From an uncultured Clostridiaceae bacterium (GTDB taxonomy: Bacteria > Bacillota > Clostridia > TANB77 > CAG-508): 32,618 bases of DNA. Of the stretch, positions 1-9,161 are shown piece after piece (position 1 is the first letter of the stretch; each line of letters opens with the position of its first letter). A program made the position numbers and the translations under genes. The stretch lies in NCBI GenBank assembly GCA_905198755.1, contig CAJKDR010000002.1:1-32618 (forward strand). The letters run 5' to 3'. The notes under the pieces were generated by a model. It did no database searches. It was not told where the DNA came from and worked only from the letters and a program-made list of their open reading frames with translations.

Positions 1-20
1 TAATATTTATAAAAATAATA

Positions 21-63
21 ATCGATAAAACTATTTCCCTAAAAGGTTTTGTCGATTTTTTTT
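21..63 (+). terminator. Intrinsic terminator of an upstream gene outside the window
   Basis: An 11-bp stem (ATCGATAAAAC at 21-31 with GTTTTGTCGAT at 46-56, one G-T pair) is followed by a run of eight T at 56-63. This is the classic form of a rho-independent terminator on the plus strand. The gene it serves lies left of the window. It isolates the giant surface-protein gene from upstream transcription. Confidence 0.8.
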
Positions 64-94
64 GTAATAAAACAAATTGGTAAAATTTTCAGTA

Positions 95-122
95 TTGATT
101 TTTTAATTAAAGGATTTATAAT
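95..122 (+). promoter_or_regulatory. Sigma-A type promoter of the giant surface-protein gene
   Basis: TTGATT at 95-100 and TATAAT at 117-122 are separated by 16 bases. The start codon follows about 43 bases downstream of the -10 box, with AAGGAAGG at 151-158 as ribosome binding site. Confidence 0.65.
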
Positions 123-164
123 AAAATTAAGTGAAATTATATCAAAAGAAAAGGAAGGTATCTT

Positions 165-3100
165 ATGATGAAATCCAAAAATCAAAAAATCCAAAATATT
201 ATATTGAAAGGAATAGCAATAGTTTTAGTAGGTATGTTTACTATAAGTCCAATGGCATATGCAGCAACTAGCATAGACGACAACTCAATTGGAACGTCAT
301 TTTGGGACAAATTAGTAAATGGTACAGTAGGAAGTACAGTTGAAGAAATAAAAGATTATTTTTCAACAGAAGGAAAGACTACTTTATATATATCTAATGA
401 AACACAATTAAGAGCATTTGCACAATATGTAAATGAAGGAAACAATTGTGAAGGAAAGATAATAAAACTTTCTAAAGATATACAATTAAACACAAATGAA
501 GAATGGGTACCTATAGGAAGAGGCTCAACAGCAACTGAAGCAGCAAAACCTTTTAAGGGAACATTTGATGGACAAGATCATATAATTAGAGGAATTAATT
601 TTAATAGAAATAATAAAACATACAATGAACTTACTTGTGTAGGATTATTTGGATATGCGCTTAATGCGACTATTAAAAATATAACAATAGCAGATTCAAG
701 ATATAATATTGAATATATAACTGCAACAGATATATACTCAATCATTAGTAATTCAGAATTATCAATTGGAGATATAAAAACAGATGATGGAAAATACTAT
801 GAAGCCAAATACAAGTATTTAGGGGGAATAGTTGGGTATATAAAAAATGGTACAGTAGATAATTGTAATATTGAAAATGATGTTGAAGTAAAAGGTCTAA
901 TTTATGTAGGTGGAATTGCAGGAAATAGTGTAAGTAGTACTATAAAAAATTGTAATAACAAGGCTGTAGTAAGTGGATTTCTTACAGTAGGTGGAATTGT
1001 AGGTAGAGAAGTTGGAGATATAACATCTAGTATAGAAACATCTAATGAAATAGACTTTTCAAAAATAAAAGGAAAAGTATTAAAAAGTAACAATACAGGA
1101 AGAGTATTAAGTGTAATCGGAAATGCTGGAGGAATAGCTGGAGCAGCAAAAGATAATGCTATAATACAAGAATGTACAAATACAGGAAATATAGAAATAG
1201 CAACAAAAACAATACAAATTAGTATAATAGATAAAACAAGTTTTGAAAAAGCACCTGAAAATGCTGGAGGAATAGCTGGTTATGTAACAGGAACTTACTC
1301 AAATGGAATAAAAGGGTATGTAGCAATTGATACATGTATAAATAAAGGAAATGTAAAAGCATATGTAGATGCTGGAGGAATAGCAGGACAACTTGGAGGT
1401 TTAGATGGAGGATATGCGATAGCAAGTTCAAATATAAACTATGCAGAAAATATTATATCTACTAAAGAAAATGATTATGATGAAGCAGGATATATTGCAG
1501 GAGAAGTTGGAAGTAATGGAATAGACGGAATAGGTGGAACAAATGATGACTCTTATGTATATGCATACAATAATTATTATGTAATGAAAAAAGACGTACT
1601 AAATACAATAACTCAATCAGGAATGTCAATAGCAGCAGATGAAACAACAGTAAATGCACAATACAAAAGTGATTATATTTCAGTAGATAATAATGATAAT
1701 GTGAAAAAAGCAGCAAACAATGCAATATATTGTGATCAAAAACTAAACAATAAGAATACTAATACAATACAATTGGCATATGCAAGAATTAATAGTTATG
1801 AAACAACAGAAAAAGTGACAAAAGAGTATTTTACTGATATAAGCGCAAGCACAAGTGTTATTCTAGATAGTGGCAACGCATATTATGCAATATTAGATAG
1901 AGGATATGGTGAAACTAAATACTATGCAAAAAAACTAGATAATAGTAATTATTTCTTTGATAAGTATGGTGTTTCTAATATATATACTGGAAATGGTACA
2001 AGTAAAAAATTTGAATTAGACACTCAAAAGAAAGTTAAAATTAGAACTGATAAAATAGGTTTTAAAATTGATGGAAATGAATGGGTAGTAAATGAAGAAA
2101 CAGATTCTGAAAAATTTTATGTAGGTACAACTGGAACAAATAATAAAGAGGCAATAAAATATGAAATATATAAAGGAAATGATAAAGTAACAGGAACAAC
2201 ACTATTTAAAGAAGGAGAAAAAATAGTTGCTAAATTAAATGTTAATAAATATTTAGCATCAACCTATGGACCATTAAAAGCAATAACAACAGATGAAGCT
2301 CCAATACTAAAAATAAATGATTCAATAGAAATGAAATGTACAAAAGTAAATGCTACAACTTCAAATTACACAACCGAATTAACATATGAATATACTGCAA
2401 AAACAGGAGACGAATTTGATGTAAATACATTAAATTTAAGCAAGCAAAAGAATGCAGTGATATATATGTTAAGTAGTGATTATCAACTTACAAACAATCC
2501 AACATGGTATACAGATTCTGAAGCAGTAAATATAAGTGGAATAAGGGTTGACACATTAGCACCAACAATATCTACTAAAGTTTATACGGAAGAAAAATTA
2601 GAAACAGGAAGATATACAAAAGGAAAAGAAATAATAATAGAAACAACAACAAGTGAACAAATTAAAGAAGACTATGTAACACCAGAAATACAAATAAGTT
2701 TTTCAAAGAGTGGAAGAGGAAAATATAATTATACAAGTGAAGATAAAGTAGGATATGCAAAATGTAAAGGAGCAACAATTTCAGTAGACGGAAAAACAAC
2801 ATGGAAATATTCTTATATAATTCAAGAAGGTGACGAAGGAAATATTCAATTAGAATATAAAAAAGGAAGTATAACAGACTTAGCAGGAAATACATCTGAT
2901 TTATCAATATATAAAAACCATGTAACAGATAATGATTCAAATACATCAGTAGAGTTAAAAGGAACAATTCAAGGAAATAATAAAGGTACAAACGTAACTG
3001 AAAATAAAAATATAGAATATAAATTCTATAAAGTAGAAGGAAATTCTAAAAAAGCAATAAATGAAGCAGGAACATATGTAAAGAATAGTGATGTTATAGC

Positions 3101-6100
3101 AGTAGAAGTAATAGTTGACGGATTTGTATACACAAGCTATGAAAATGGAACAAGTGAAAACAAAGCAACATTGTTAACAAAAGATACCGCTCCAGACTTA
3201 AAAATAGATGGAGTAAGTTCGAAAGCACAATCTGTAACAATATCTGAAACTCCAGCTACAAATGTTAAACAACAATTATACACAAACCCAAAAACGACTA
3301 TAACATATACAATAGAAGGTAAAGATTTTAATAAGGCTGATATAACAAGATTAAGTAAAGCTTTAATAAAACCAAAACAAGTTATATATGTATCTGATAG
3401 ATATGTAAAAGAATTTGCTTCACAAGGAGCAGGAACAGAGGCATTATATGATGTAGGAATGTTTAATAAAGTTGTAACAGAAATATTAACTAGTACAACA
3501 ATGGAAAAAGATATAACAGGATTAAACATATATGTTGACCCAGTTGGAATCGCAGAAACATTCACTATAGATAATATATATGCAGATACAACATTACCAA
3601 CAGTTGAAATAACTGCTGAAAAAATAAATGAAGATAAAATTGAAAAAATATCAAACAACGTAACAAATGCTGAAAAAATAAGATATACATTCACATGGAA
3701 TGAAGAGTTATCTAAAGAAGATGGAAGCAAATTTGAAGAAAGCGACATAAAAATAAATAATGGAACAAAGGGAACACTATCAACAGTATCAAAAAATGAA
3801 AATGGAACATACTCATACACTATGGATGTTACAACTAATGTTGAAAATGGAAATGTAGGAGATATACAAGTAATTATAGAACAAGATTCTTGTAAAGACT
3901 TAGTTGGACAAGGAAACGTGAGAACAGAAAGTGTAATTAGAGTAGATAAAAAATCACCTGAATTAAAAACAATAGAAGCATATGCAGAAGGAACAGAACT
4001 TGGAACTGTAAAAGATATAAAACAATACTATAAAATAGGTGATAAAATAACAATTATAGCAACTTTTGATGAAAATATTGAAAATACAGAAAAAGATAGT
4101 ATACCAGAATTAGCATTACAATTCAGTGAGAGTGGAAATGCAAAAGGAACAGTAAGTAAGGGAACAATAAACGGAAACAAAATCACTTATACATATACAA
4201 TTACAGAAGGAGATACAGGAACACTAAGCATAAAAGGATTTAGCGGAATTGTAACAGATGTTGCAGGAAATGAAACAAAAGTTACAAAAAGAGAATTAAC
4301 AGGAGATTCAATAATTGCAGATTCAGAAGCACCAAAAATTACAGGAATAACAGCAATAGCACCAGATTTTAAATATGATTCATTAATAACAGATGGTGAA
4401 ACAAAGAGATATGGCCTAAAAAATCAAATAAAAATAAAAGTAGATTTTAATGAAGAAATATATAATAAAGCAGAAGAAAAAATAAATACAATGACAAAAG
4501 AAACAGCACCAACATTAAAACTAAAATTTGGAACAGGAACTGAAAGAACGGCAACATATAATAACATTGAAGGAAAGACTATAACATATATCTATGACAT
4601 TCAAAGCGGAGATAATGGTGATTTATCAATAACAACTATAAGTGGAACAGTAGTAGATATAGCTGGAAATACTGCAGATAATTATAAATTACCTAAATTA
4701 GCTGAATATGAAGAGAGTATTTCAGAAGAAAACAAAGTAGAGAGAATAACAGCAGACACAACAAAACCAAATATAAGTTTAAGTGTTACAGGTGTAGAAA
4801 ATAATAATTTAGCAGGAACAAATAATCATTATAAAGCAGGAGACATTATAACAGTTACTGCAACAACTAATGAATATATTTACCAAAAATCAGGTGATAA
4901 TTTAGATAGAATTACTAAAGAAAACACACCAAGTTTACAAATAAAATTTAGTGAAAGTGGAAATGCAAAAGGAACAATAAGAAATGCTAGTGTGGATTAC
5001 AAAGATAATAAAACAACACTAACTTATGAATATACAATAACATCAGGAGATAATGGAAATATAACATTAGGATATAGTTCAAATAAATATTATGATATAG
5101 CACTAAATGAAAACAATGCTGGAACAACAAGTTCTTCAAGTAAGAATGTAACAGCAGACACAATAGCACCAAACACATCACACTTACAAGGAACAAATGA
5201 TAATGCATATATAGTAGATAATGGAAATGGAACATATACAGTTAAATTTACAGAAAAATTATATTATTTAGAAAATAACAGAGTTAATGGATTAACAAAT
5301 AGTAATGTAGTAAAGAACGGTCCAAAATTAGTGTTAGGAATAAGTGGAGAATATAAATCTATAGAACCAAGTACAATAAATGCAGATGGAACAGAAATCA
5401 CATATAAGGCAGAGAAAGGATTAGAAAGAATTGGAGTATCAACATATGATAAAATCTGCGACATTGCAGGAAACATGTACAATAGTAATATAAAACAAGA
5501 TGTAGAATTACTAAATATAAAAGTAGTAAAACCTGAAGATAAAACAGGAACATATAGTGCTGGAACACAAATTGAATTAGTAGCAACATTCTCTAAGAGA
5601 ATAGTTGGAACAGTACCTTCATTAAAAATAAAATTTGGAACAGGCACTGAAAAAACAATAAATGTTGGACAAATAGATAAAGATACAATTGCTTATACAT
5701 ACGAAATAGCAAAAGGAGACAATGGAGCATTAAGTATAGTATCGCTAAAAGGAACTGGACTAAGAGGAGAAGATGGTTCAAATTACTCTGAACCAGAAAA
5801 CATAACTCTAAGTGGAACTGGAATAACAGCAGATACAACAAAACCAACAGCTATAATAAAAGCATACTCAAATTATGAAAATAAAACAGAAATAACAGGA
5901 AAAACAAATTCTGAAATGACAATATATGAAATTACATGGAGTGAAGAAGTAAGAGACTTTAATGAAGATGATATTGTAGTAGTTAATGGAGTTAAAGATA
6001 CATTTAAGAAAATAAATAGCAAAGTTTATACATTAACAGTTAATAATTCAAATGAAGGAACACAAACTATAGCAATTCCTTCAGGAGTATGCAGAGATAT

Positions 6101-7457
6101 GGCAAAAACAGAAGGAAATACAAATGAAAGTGCAAGAATAAATGCAGTAGTAATAGACAAAACAGCCCCAACAGTTAGATTCGTTACTCCTAATGGAGGA
6201 AACTATACAATAGGAACAGATACTAAAAAAGCTAATTTAACTGCTAGAATTGAGTTGAATGAAGATATAGCAACATTAAAGTATAGAGTAGTAAAAGAAG
6301 GAACTACAGCTCCAGATTATAATATACTAACAGCAGATCAAATAAATTCATCAGATGTAAATATAGAAATAAAAAATGTTGATGTAGGAAATTATTATAT
6401 AGAAGTAATAGCAATAGATGAAGCAGGAAATCAGAGAACAGCTAAGTCAAATAAATATAATGTAACTGAAAATACTATAACATTGTCAGCAAGTACAACA
6501 GAAAAAACAGACAAAGATGTGACAGTATCAGTAAAATATGGAGAAGCATTAACTGAAAATAGAAAAGCAGGAGTACAAGGAAAAACACAATCTGCAGATC
6601 CAAGTACAGTAATTATAAGTGAAAATGGAGTAATATATGCAGAAGCTACAGATAGATTTGGAAATAAAGTATATGCGACATTAAAAATAGACAATATTGA
6701 AATTAAAGAAGAACCTAAACCAAATCCAGAGCCAGAACCAGAACCAGACAAAACTGCACCAGAATTAACATTTAATTATACAACAACAACTGCAACAGTT
6801 GGAACAACTATAGGAGCAACTATTACAACAAATGAAGATGCAGTAATATCATATAGTTGGGATAACAGTACATGGACAGAATCAGAGGGATATGTAAGAA
6901 GCCAAAGAGTTACAAAAACTCCAAATAAGGCAGGAACATATACATTATATGCAAAAGCAAAAGATAAAAGTGGAAATACATCAGATGTAACTAACTTGAA
7001 ATTCACAATTATAAAATCTGAAATAGATATTAAGAAACCAGAAGTTATATTCGAAGACTTAACAACGATACAAAAAGATGGCGTTAAATATGTAAAAACC
7101 TCAACAGGATTTACAATAGAAAACTTAAACAACAAAATGAATAAAGATGCTCTTTTAGGATATGAAGTTAAATATGAAAAATTAACATCAGACAACAAAT
7201 TAAGAACAGGTTCAGAAATTGTTGTAGATGGAGATACAAAATATGTAGTAATTGTTAATGGAGATGTAAACTGCGATGGTGAAGTAGACTTCTTAAATGA
7301 CATTGTATTAATTAATAACTATAGGATAGGGGTTACTAAGAATCTATCTGATATACAAATATTAGCAGGAGATATCAATAACAGTGGAAGCATCGAATTC
7401 ATACCAGATATAGTTGCAATGAACAACTATAGATTAGGTAGAATAAAAGCATTATAA
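165..7457 (+). CDS. Giant secreted GLUG/Ig-like repeat protein with C-terminal dockerin-like domain
   Basis: This 2430-residue protein is a probable surface adhesin or scaffold. Residues 1-33 look like a signal peptide: basic start, hydrophobic 12-30, AYA before the cut. Residues about 158-450 carry at least six GLUG-like motifs (GGIVGYIKNGT at 220, GGIAGNS at 249, GGIAGYV at 368, GGIAGQL at 404), expected to form a beta-helix-like fold. From about 796 onward come Ig-like modules whose starts are marked by D-x-x-x-P (796, 1141, 1261, 1386, 1531, 1665, 1890, 1998, 2195); many end near 'DIAGN'. A Pro/Glu linker lies at about 2180-2194. Residues 2366-2430 hold two calcium-loop repeats, GDVNCDGEVD and GDINNSGSIE, each followed by D-I-V-x-x-N-N-Y-R, as in dockerins. 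There is no LPxTG or membrane anchor at the C-terminus, so attachment probably runs through the dockerin; the next gene encodes a cohesin-like partner. No enzyme domain was recognised. The start at 165 or 168 (two ATGs in tandem) fits AAGGAAGG at 151-158. Confidence 0.9.
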   Translation: MMKSKNQKIQNIILKGIAIVLVGMFTISPMAYAATSIDDNSIGTSFWDKLVNGTVGSTVEEIKDYFSTEGKTTLYISNETQLRAFAQYVNEGNNCEGKIIKLSKDIQLNTNEEWVPIGRGSTATEAAKPFKGTFDGQDHIIRGINFNRNNKTYNELTCVGLFGYALNATIKNITIADSRYNIEYITATDIYSIISNSELSIGDIKTDDGKYYEAKYKYLGGIVGYIKNGTVDNCNIENDVEVKGLIYVGGIAGNSVSSTIKNCNNKAVVSGFLTVGGIVGREVGDITSSIETSNEIDFSKIKGKVLKSNNTGRVLSVIGNAGGIAGAAKDNAIIQECTNTGNIEIATKTIQISIIDKTSFEKAPENAGGIAGYVTGTYSNGIKGYVAIDTCINKGNVKAYVDAGGIAGQLGGLDGGYAIASSNINYAENIISTKENDYDEAGYIAGEVGSNGIDGIGGTNDDSYVYAYNNYYVMKKDVLNTITQSGMSIAADETTVNAQYKSDYISVDNNDNVKKAANNAIYCDQKLNNKNTNTIQLAYARINSYETTEKVTKEYFTDISASTSVILDSGNAYYAILDRGYGETKYYAKKLDNSNYFFDKYGVSNIYTGNGTSKKFELDTQKKVKIRTDKIGFKIDGNEWVVNEETDSEKFYVGTTGTNNKEAIKYEIYKGNDKVTGTTLFKEGEKIVAKLNVNKYLASTYGPLKAITTDEAPILKINDSIEMKCTKVNATTSNYTTELTYEYTAKTGDEFDVNTLNLSKQKNAVIYMLSSDYQLTNNPTWYTDSEAVNISGIRVDTLAPTISTKVYTEEKLETGRYTKGKEIIIETTTSEQIKEDYVTPEIQISFSKSGRGKYNYTSEDKVGYAKCKGATISVDGKTTWKYSYIIQEGDEGNIQLEYKKGSITDLAGNTSDLSIYKNHVTDNDSNTSVELKGTIQGNNKGTNVTENKNIEYKFYKVEGNSKKAINEAGTYVKNSDVIAVEVIVDGFVYTSYENGTSENKATLLTKDTAPDLKIDGVSSKAQSVTISETPATNVKQQLYTNPKTTITYTIEGKDFNKADITRLSKALIKPKQVIYVSDRYVKEFASQGAGTEALYDVGMFNKVVTEILTSTTMEKDITGLNIYVDPVGIAETFTIDNIYADTTLPTVEITAEKINEDKIEKISNNVTNAEKIRYTFTWNEELSKEDGSKFEESDIKINNGTKGTLSTVSKNENGTYSYTMDVTTNVENGNVGDIQVIIEQDSCKDLVGQGNVRTESVIRVDKKSPELKTIEAYAEGTELGTVKDIKQYYKIGDKITIIATFDENIENTEKDSIPELALQFSESGNAKGTVSKGTINGNKITYTYTITEGDTGTLSIKGFSGIVTDVAGNETKVTKRELTGDSIIADSEAPKITGITAIAPDFKYDSLITDGETKRYGLKNQIKIKVDFNEEIYNKAEEKINTMTKETAPTLKLKFGTGTERTATYNNIEGKTITYIYDIQSGDNGDLSITTISGTVVDIAGNTADNYKLPKLAEYEESISEENKVERITADTTKPNISLSVTGVENNNLAGTNNHYKAGDIITVTATTNEYIYQKSGDNLDRITKENTPSLQIKFSESGNAKGTIRNASVDYKDNKTTLTYEYTITSGDNGNITLGYSSNKYYDIALNENNAGTTSSSSKNVTADTIAPNTSHLQGTNDNAYIVDNGNGTYTVKFTEKLYYLENNRVNGLTNSNVVKNGPKLVLGISGEYKSIEPSTINADGTEITYKAEKGLERIGVSTYDKICDIAGNMYNSNIKQDVELLNIKVVKPEDKTGTYSAGTQIELVATFSKRIVGTVPSLKIKFGTGTEKTINVGQIDKDTIAYTYEIAKGDNGALSIVSLKGTGLRGEDGSNYSEPENITLSGTGITADTTKPTAIIKAYSNYENKTEITGKTNSEMTIYEITWSEEVRDFNEDDIVVVNGVKDTFKKINSKVYTLTVNNSNEGTQTIAIPSGVCRDMAKTEGNTNESARINAVVIDKTAPTVRFVTPNGGNYTIGTDTKKANLTARIELNEDIATLKYRVVKEGTTAPDYNILTADQINSSDVNIEIKNVDVGNYYIEVIAIDEAGNQRTAKSNKYNVTENTITLSASTTEKTDKDVTVSVKYGEALTENRKAGVQGKTQSADPSTVIISENGVIYAEATDRFGNKVYATLKIDNIEIKEEPKPNPEPEPEPDKTAPELTFNYTTTTATVGTTIGATITTNEDAVISYSWDNSTWTESEGYVRSQRVTKTPNKAGTYTLYAKAKDKSGNTSDVTNLKFTIIKSEIDIKKPEVIFEDLTTIQKDGVKYVKTSTGFTIENLNNKMNKDALLGYEVKYEKLTSDNKLRTGSEIVVDGDTKYVVIVNGDVNCDGEVDFLNDIVLINNYRIGVTKNLSDIQILAGDINNSGSIEFIPDIVAMNNYRLGRIKAL
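4125..4155 (+). repeat. Repeated 31-base segment in Ig-like modules, copy 1
   Basis: This segment encodes SESGNAKGT in the module starting at residue 1261. It matches 4950-4980 at 29 of 31 bases. Such high DNA identity inside otherwise diverged modules suggests module duplication or recombination. Confidence 0.75.
4522..4545 (+). repeat. Repeated 24-base segment in Ig-like modules, second family, copy 1
   Basis: This segment encodes KFGTGTE in the module starting at residue 1386. It matches 5629-5652 with one mismatch. Confidence 0.7.
4950..4980 (+). repeat. Repeated 31-base segment in Ig-like modules, copy 2
   Basis: This is the second copy of the segment at 4125-4155, with two mismatches, in the module starting at residue 1531. 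Confidence 0.75.
5629..5652 (+). repeat. Repeated 24-base segment in Ig-like modules, second family, copy 2
   Basis: This is the second copy of the segment at 4522-4545, with one mismatch. It lies in the module at about residues 1780-1889. Confidence 0.7.
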
Positions 7458-7481
7458 TAGTATATAATTAAAAATTATATA

Positions 7482-7531
7482 ATTCCGGGTTTTGGATTTC
7501 CCTGGAATGGGGCAAGCATAAAACTTGCCCC
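7482..7531 (+). other. Two adjacent hairpins between the dockerin-like and cohesin-like genes
   Basis: The first hairpin pairs ATTCCGGG (7482-7489) with CCCTGGAAT (7500-7508), with one bulge. The second, directly adjoining, pairs GGGGCAAG (7509-7516) with CTTGCCCC (7524-7531): a perfect 8-bp G+C-rich stem with a 7-base loop. No T-run follows on the plus strand, so it is not a standard intrinsic terminator. It could protect the giant mRNA's 3' end, terminate imperfectly or regulate the next gene. I did not recognise a riboswitch class. Confidence 0.6.
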
Positions 7532-7559
7532 AAAAGATACCTAAAAAATTCAAAAAAAC

Positions 7560-7588
7560 TTGATTTTATTTTAAATTATGTTTATACT
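7560..7588 (+). promoter_or_regulatory. Sigma-A type promoter of the cohesin-like gene
   Basis: TTGATT at 7560-7565 and TATACT at 7583-7588 are separated by 17 bases, just upstream of AAGGAG at 7601-7606 and the ATG at 7615. The cohesin-like gene can therefore be transcribed separately from the giant gene. Confidence 0.7.
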
Positions 7589-7614
7589 AATAAAGAAGAA
7601 AAGGAGATTTTAAA

Positions 7615-8340
7615 ATGAAAAAATCTAAATTAGTTTTGATATCATTATTAACATTAATATTTGTAGCATCAATGTTAACAACTGTTAATGCAGCATCAGG
7701 TAGCATATCTGTAGCATCTAGCGCAAGTCAAGTTGTTAAAGGAAAAACATTTACTGTAACAATAACTGGAACAGCAGATCAAAATATAACAGCATTACAA
7801 GCAGCTTTATCATTTGACACTTCAAAATTGTCACTTGAAAGTAAAACTGCTGGAACAGGATTTACGGATTCATCTGGAAGTGATTCAGAAATAGCAATAC
7901 TTTCTACAGATAATAATTCATTATCAAAATCTGGAACTTTATATACTTTAACATTTAAAGTATTAGATACAGCAGAAGTTGGAGAAACAACTGTAAAAAT
8001 TTCAAATGCAAAATTAGCTATAGTAAATGAAGGAACACAAGAAAATGTCACAGTAGCAGATGGTACAGCAACAGTAACAATTAAATCAGATGATACAACA
8101 ATTGATAATAAAGATAATAATACAAATTCATCAGATAATAATACATCTACAAATGGAACATCTAATTCCAGTAATAAGAATTCTAATAGTGGTTCTAGTT
8201 CTTCTAGTAGCTCTAACAGTTCTAAAAAAACTAAATTACCACAAACAGGTGTAGAAACAATCAGTGTAGTAGCTATAGCAGGATTAACTGTATTTGCAGT
8301 AATATCTTATGTAGCATATAAAAAATACAAAAATATTTAA
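7615..8340 (+). CDS. Sortase-anchored surface protein with a single cohesin-like domain
   Basis: This 241-residue protein has four parts: a signal peptide (1-26, cut after VNA); a beta-rich domain (about 28-157); a Ser/Asn/Thr-rich linker (about 160-205); and a cell-wall sorting signal with LPQTG at 208-212, a hydrophobic segment at 215-233 and the basic tail KKYKN. The folded domain has cohesin-family features: a V-x-x-G-x-x-F-T-V-T-I start, then L-Q-A-A-L-S-F-D-T-S-K-L, then Y-T-L-T-F-K-V and a final strand with TATVTI. Cohesins bind dockerins, and the gene just upstream ends in a dockerin-like domain. The inferred role is a wall-fixed receptor that holds the giant protein on the cell surface. 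The sortase gene is not in the window. The related CBM2/NEAT-like beta-sandwich folds are alternatives. The start is fixed by AAGGAG at 7601-7606. Confidence 0.85.
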   Translation: MKKSKLVLISLLTLIFVASMLTTVNAASGSISVASSASQVVKGKTFTVTITGTADQNITALQAALSFDTSKLSLESKTAGTGFTDSSGSDSEIAILSTDNNSLSKSGTLYTLTFKVLDTAEVGETTVKISNAKLAIVNEGTQENVTVADGTATVTIKSDDTTIDNKDNNTNSSDNNTSTNGTSNSSNKNSNSGSSSSSSSNSSKKTKLPQTGVETISVVAIAGLTVFAVISYVAYKKYKNI

Positions 8341-8348
8341 TTAAAATA

Positions 8349-8377
8349 AAAACCTCTGAATTTTTCAGAGGTTTTTT
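8349..8377 (+). terminator. Intrinsic terminator after the cohesin-like gene
   Basis: AAAACCTCTGAA (8349-8360) pairs with TTCAGAGGTTTT (8364-8375), and the T-run continues to 8377. It separates the surface locus from the rnc operon. Confidence 0.9.
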
Positions 8378-8389
8378 ATTTTCAATTTC

Positions 8390-8418
8390 TTGACCAAAAC
8401 TAAGAAAAAATGTATAAT
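8390..8418 (+). promoter_or_regulatory. Strong sigma-A type promoter of the rnc operon
   Basis: TTGACC at 8390-8395 and a perfect TATAAT at 8413-8418 are separated by 17 bases. Confidence 0.85.
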
Positions 8419-8444
8419 GTAAATAATTGTTAGGAGGTGAAAAT

Positions 8445-9119
8445 ATGAAATTAGAGAAACTAGAACAAGAAATAGGGTATACTTTTAAAAACAAAGAATT
8501 AATAGAAACAGCACTTACACACACATCATATGCATATGAGCATAATAAAGAAAGCAATGAAAAATTGGAATATTTAGGTGACAGTATATTGGAATTCATT
8601 TCTAGTAAATATTTATTTAATACATATAAAAATCTAAGAGAAGGAGAAATGACTAAAGTTAGAGCAGCCGTCGTATGTGAAGATAGCTTGTATAAAATTG
8701 CCATAAAGCATAATTTTAGTGATTTCTTATACCTAGGAAAAAGTGAAATTTTAAATAATGGTAGATATTCTAAAGCAATTTTAGCTGATAGTGTTGAAGC
8801 TGTTATAGCAGCAATGTATCTAGATTCAGATATAAATCAAGTAGAAAAATTTATAATAGATAACTTAAAAGAACCAATAGAAATAGCAACCAAAAATGTA
8901 GGAAATAAAGACTATAAAACAGTATTGCAAGAAAAATTACAGATTCATGGTAATGTTAATATAAAATACACTATTATAAAAGAAGAAGGACCAGATCATG
9001 ATAAAACATTTGAATCAAAAGTAGAAGTAAATGGAAAACAAATAGGGCTAGGAACAGGAAAATCTAAGAAAGCATCAGAAATGATGGCAGCAAAAAAAGC
9101 ATTAGAAATATTAAAATAA
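8445..9119 (+). CDS. rnc: Ribonuclease III
   Basis: This 224-residue endonuclease cleaves double-stranded RNA in rRNA maturation and mRNA turnover, in the cytoplasm. The family signature NEKLEYLGDS lies at 38-47. The metal-binding residues E42, D46, D115 and E118 (in ADSVEA) are all present. The C-terminal third (about 155-224) is a double-stranded-RNA-binding domain ending in KKASEMMAAKKALEIL. ATG 8445 is chosen because AGGAGGTG at 8432-8439 lies five bases before it. An in-frame TTG at 8427 would place the ribosome binding site inside the gene. It is the first gene of an operon with the radical SAM gene (42-base gap), an order known from many clostridia. Confidence 0.95.
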   Translation: MKLEKLEQEIGYTFKNKELIETALTHTSYAYEHNKESNEKLEYLGDSILEFISSKYLFNTYKNLREGEMTKVRAAVVCEDSLYKIAIKHNFSDFLYLGKSEILNNGRYSKAILADSVEAVIAAMYLDSDINQVEKFIIDNLKEPIEIATKNVGNKDYKTVLQEKLQIHGNVNIKYTIIKEEGPDHDKTFESKVEVNGKQIGLGTGKSKKASEMMAAKKALEILK

Positions 9120-9161
9120 TTGTGTAAATAAATCTGATGTTTTACAAAGAAAGGGGCAGAA

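Noticed and set aside
3137..3820. Open frame of 227 codons on the minus strand inside the giant gene
   Set aside because: It is antisense to a clear repeat-module coding region, has no ribosome binding site, and its Ser/Val/Phe-rich composition is what the complement of this coding sequence gives.
3601..7250. CRISPR-like regular repeats
   Set aside because: The repeats are diverged protein modules inside one open frame, with no constant repeat-spacer spacing.
7509..7531. Intrinsic terminator of the giant gene
   Set aside because: The stem is good but an A-rich stretch follows in place of a T-run on the plus strand. It is recorded as a hairpin of unknown role.
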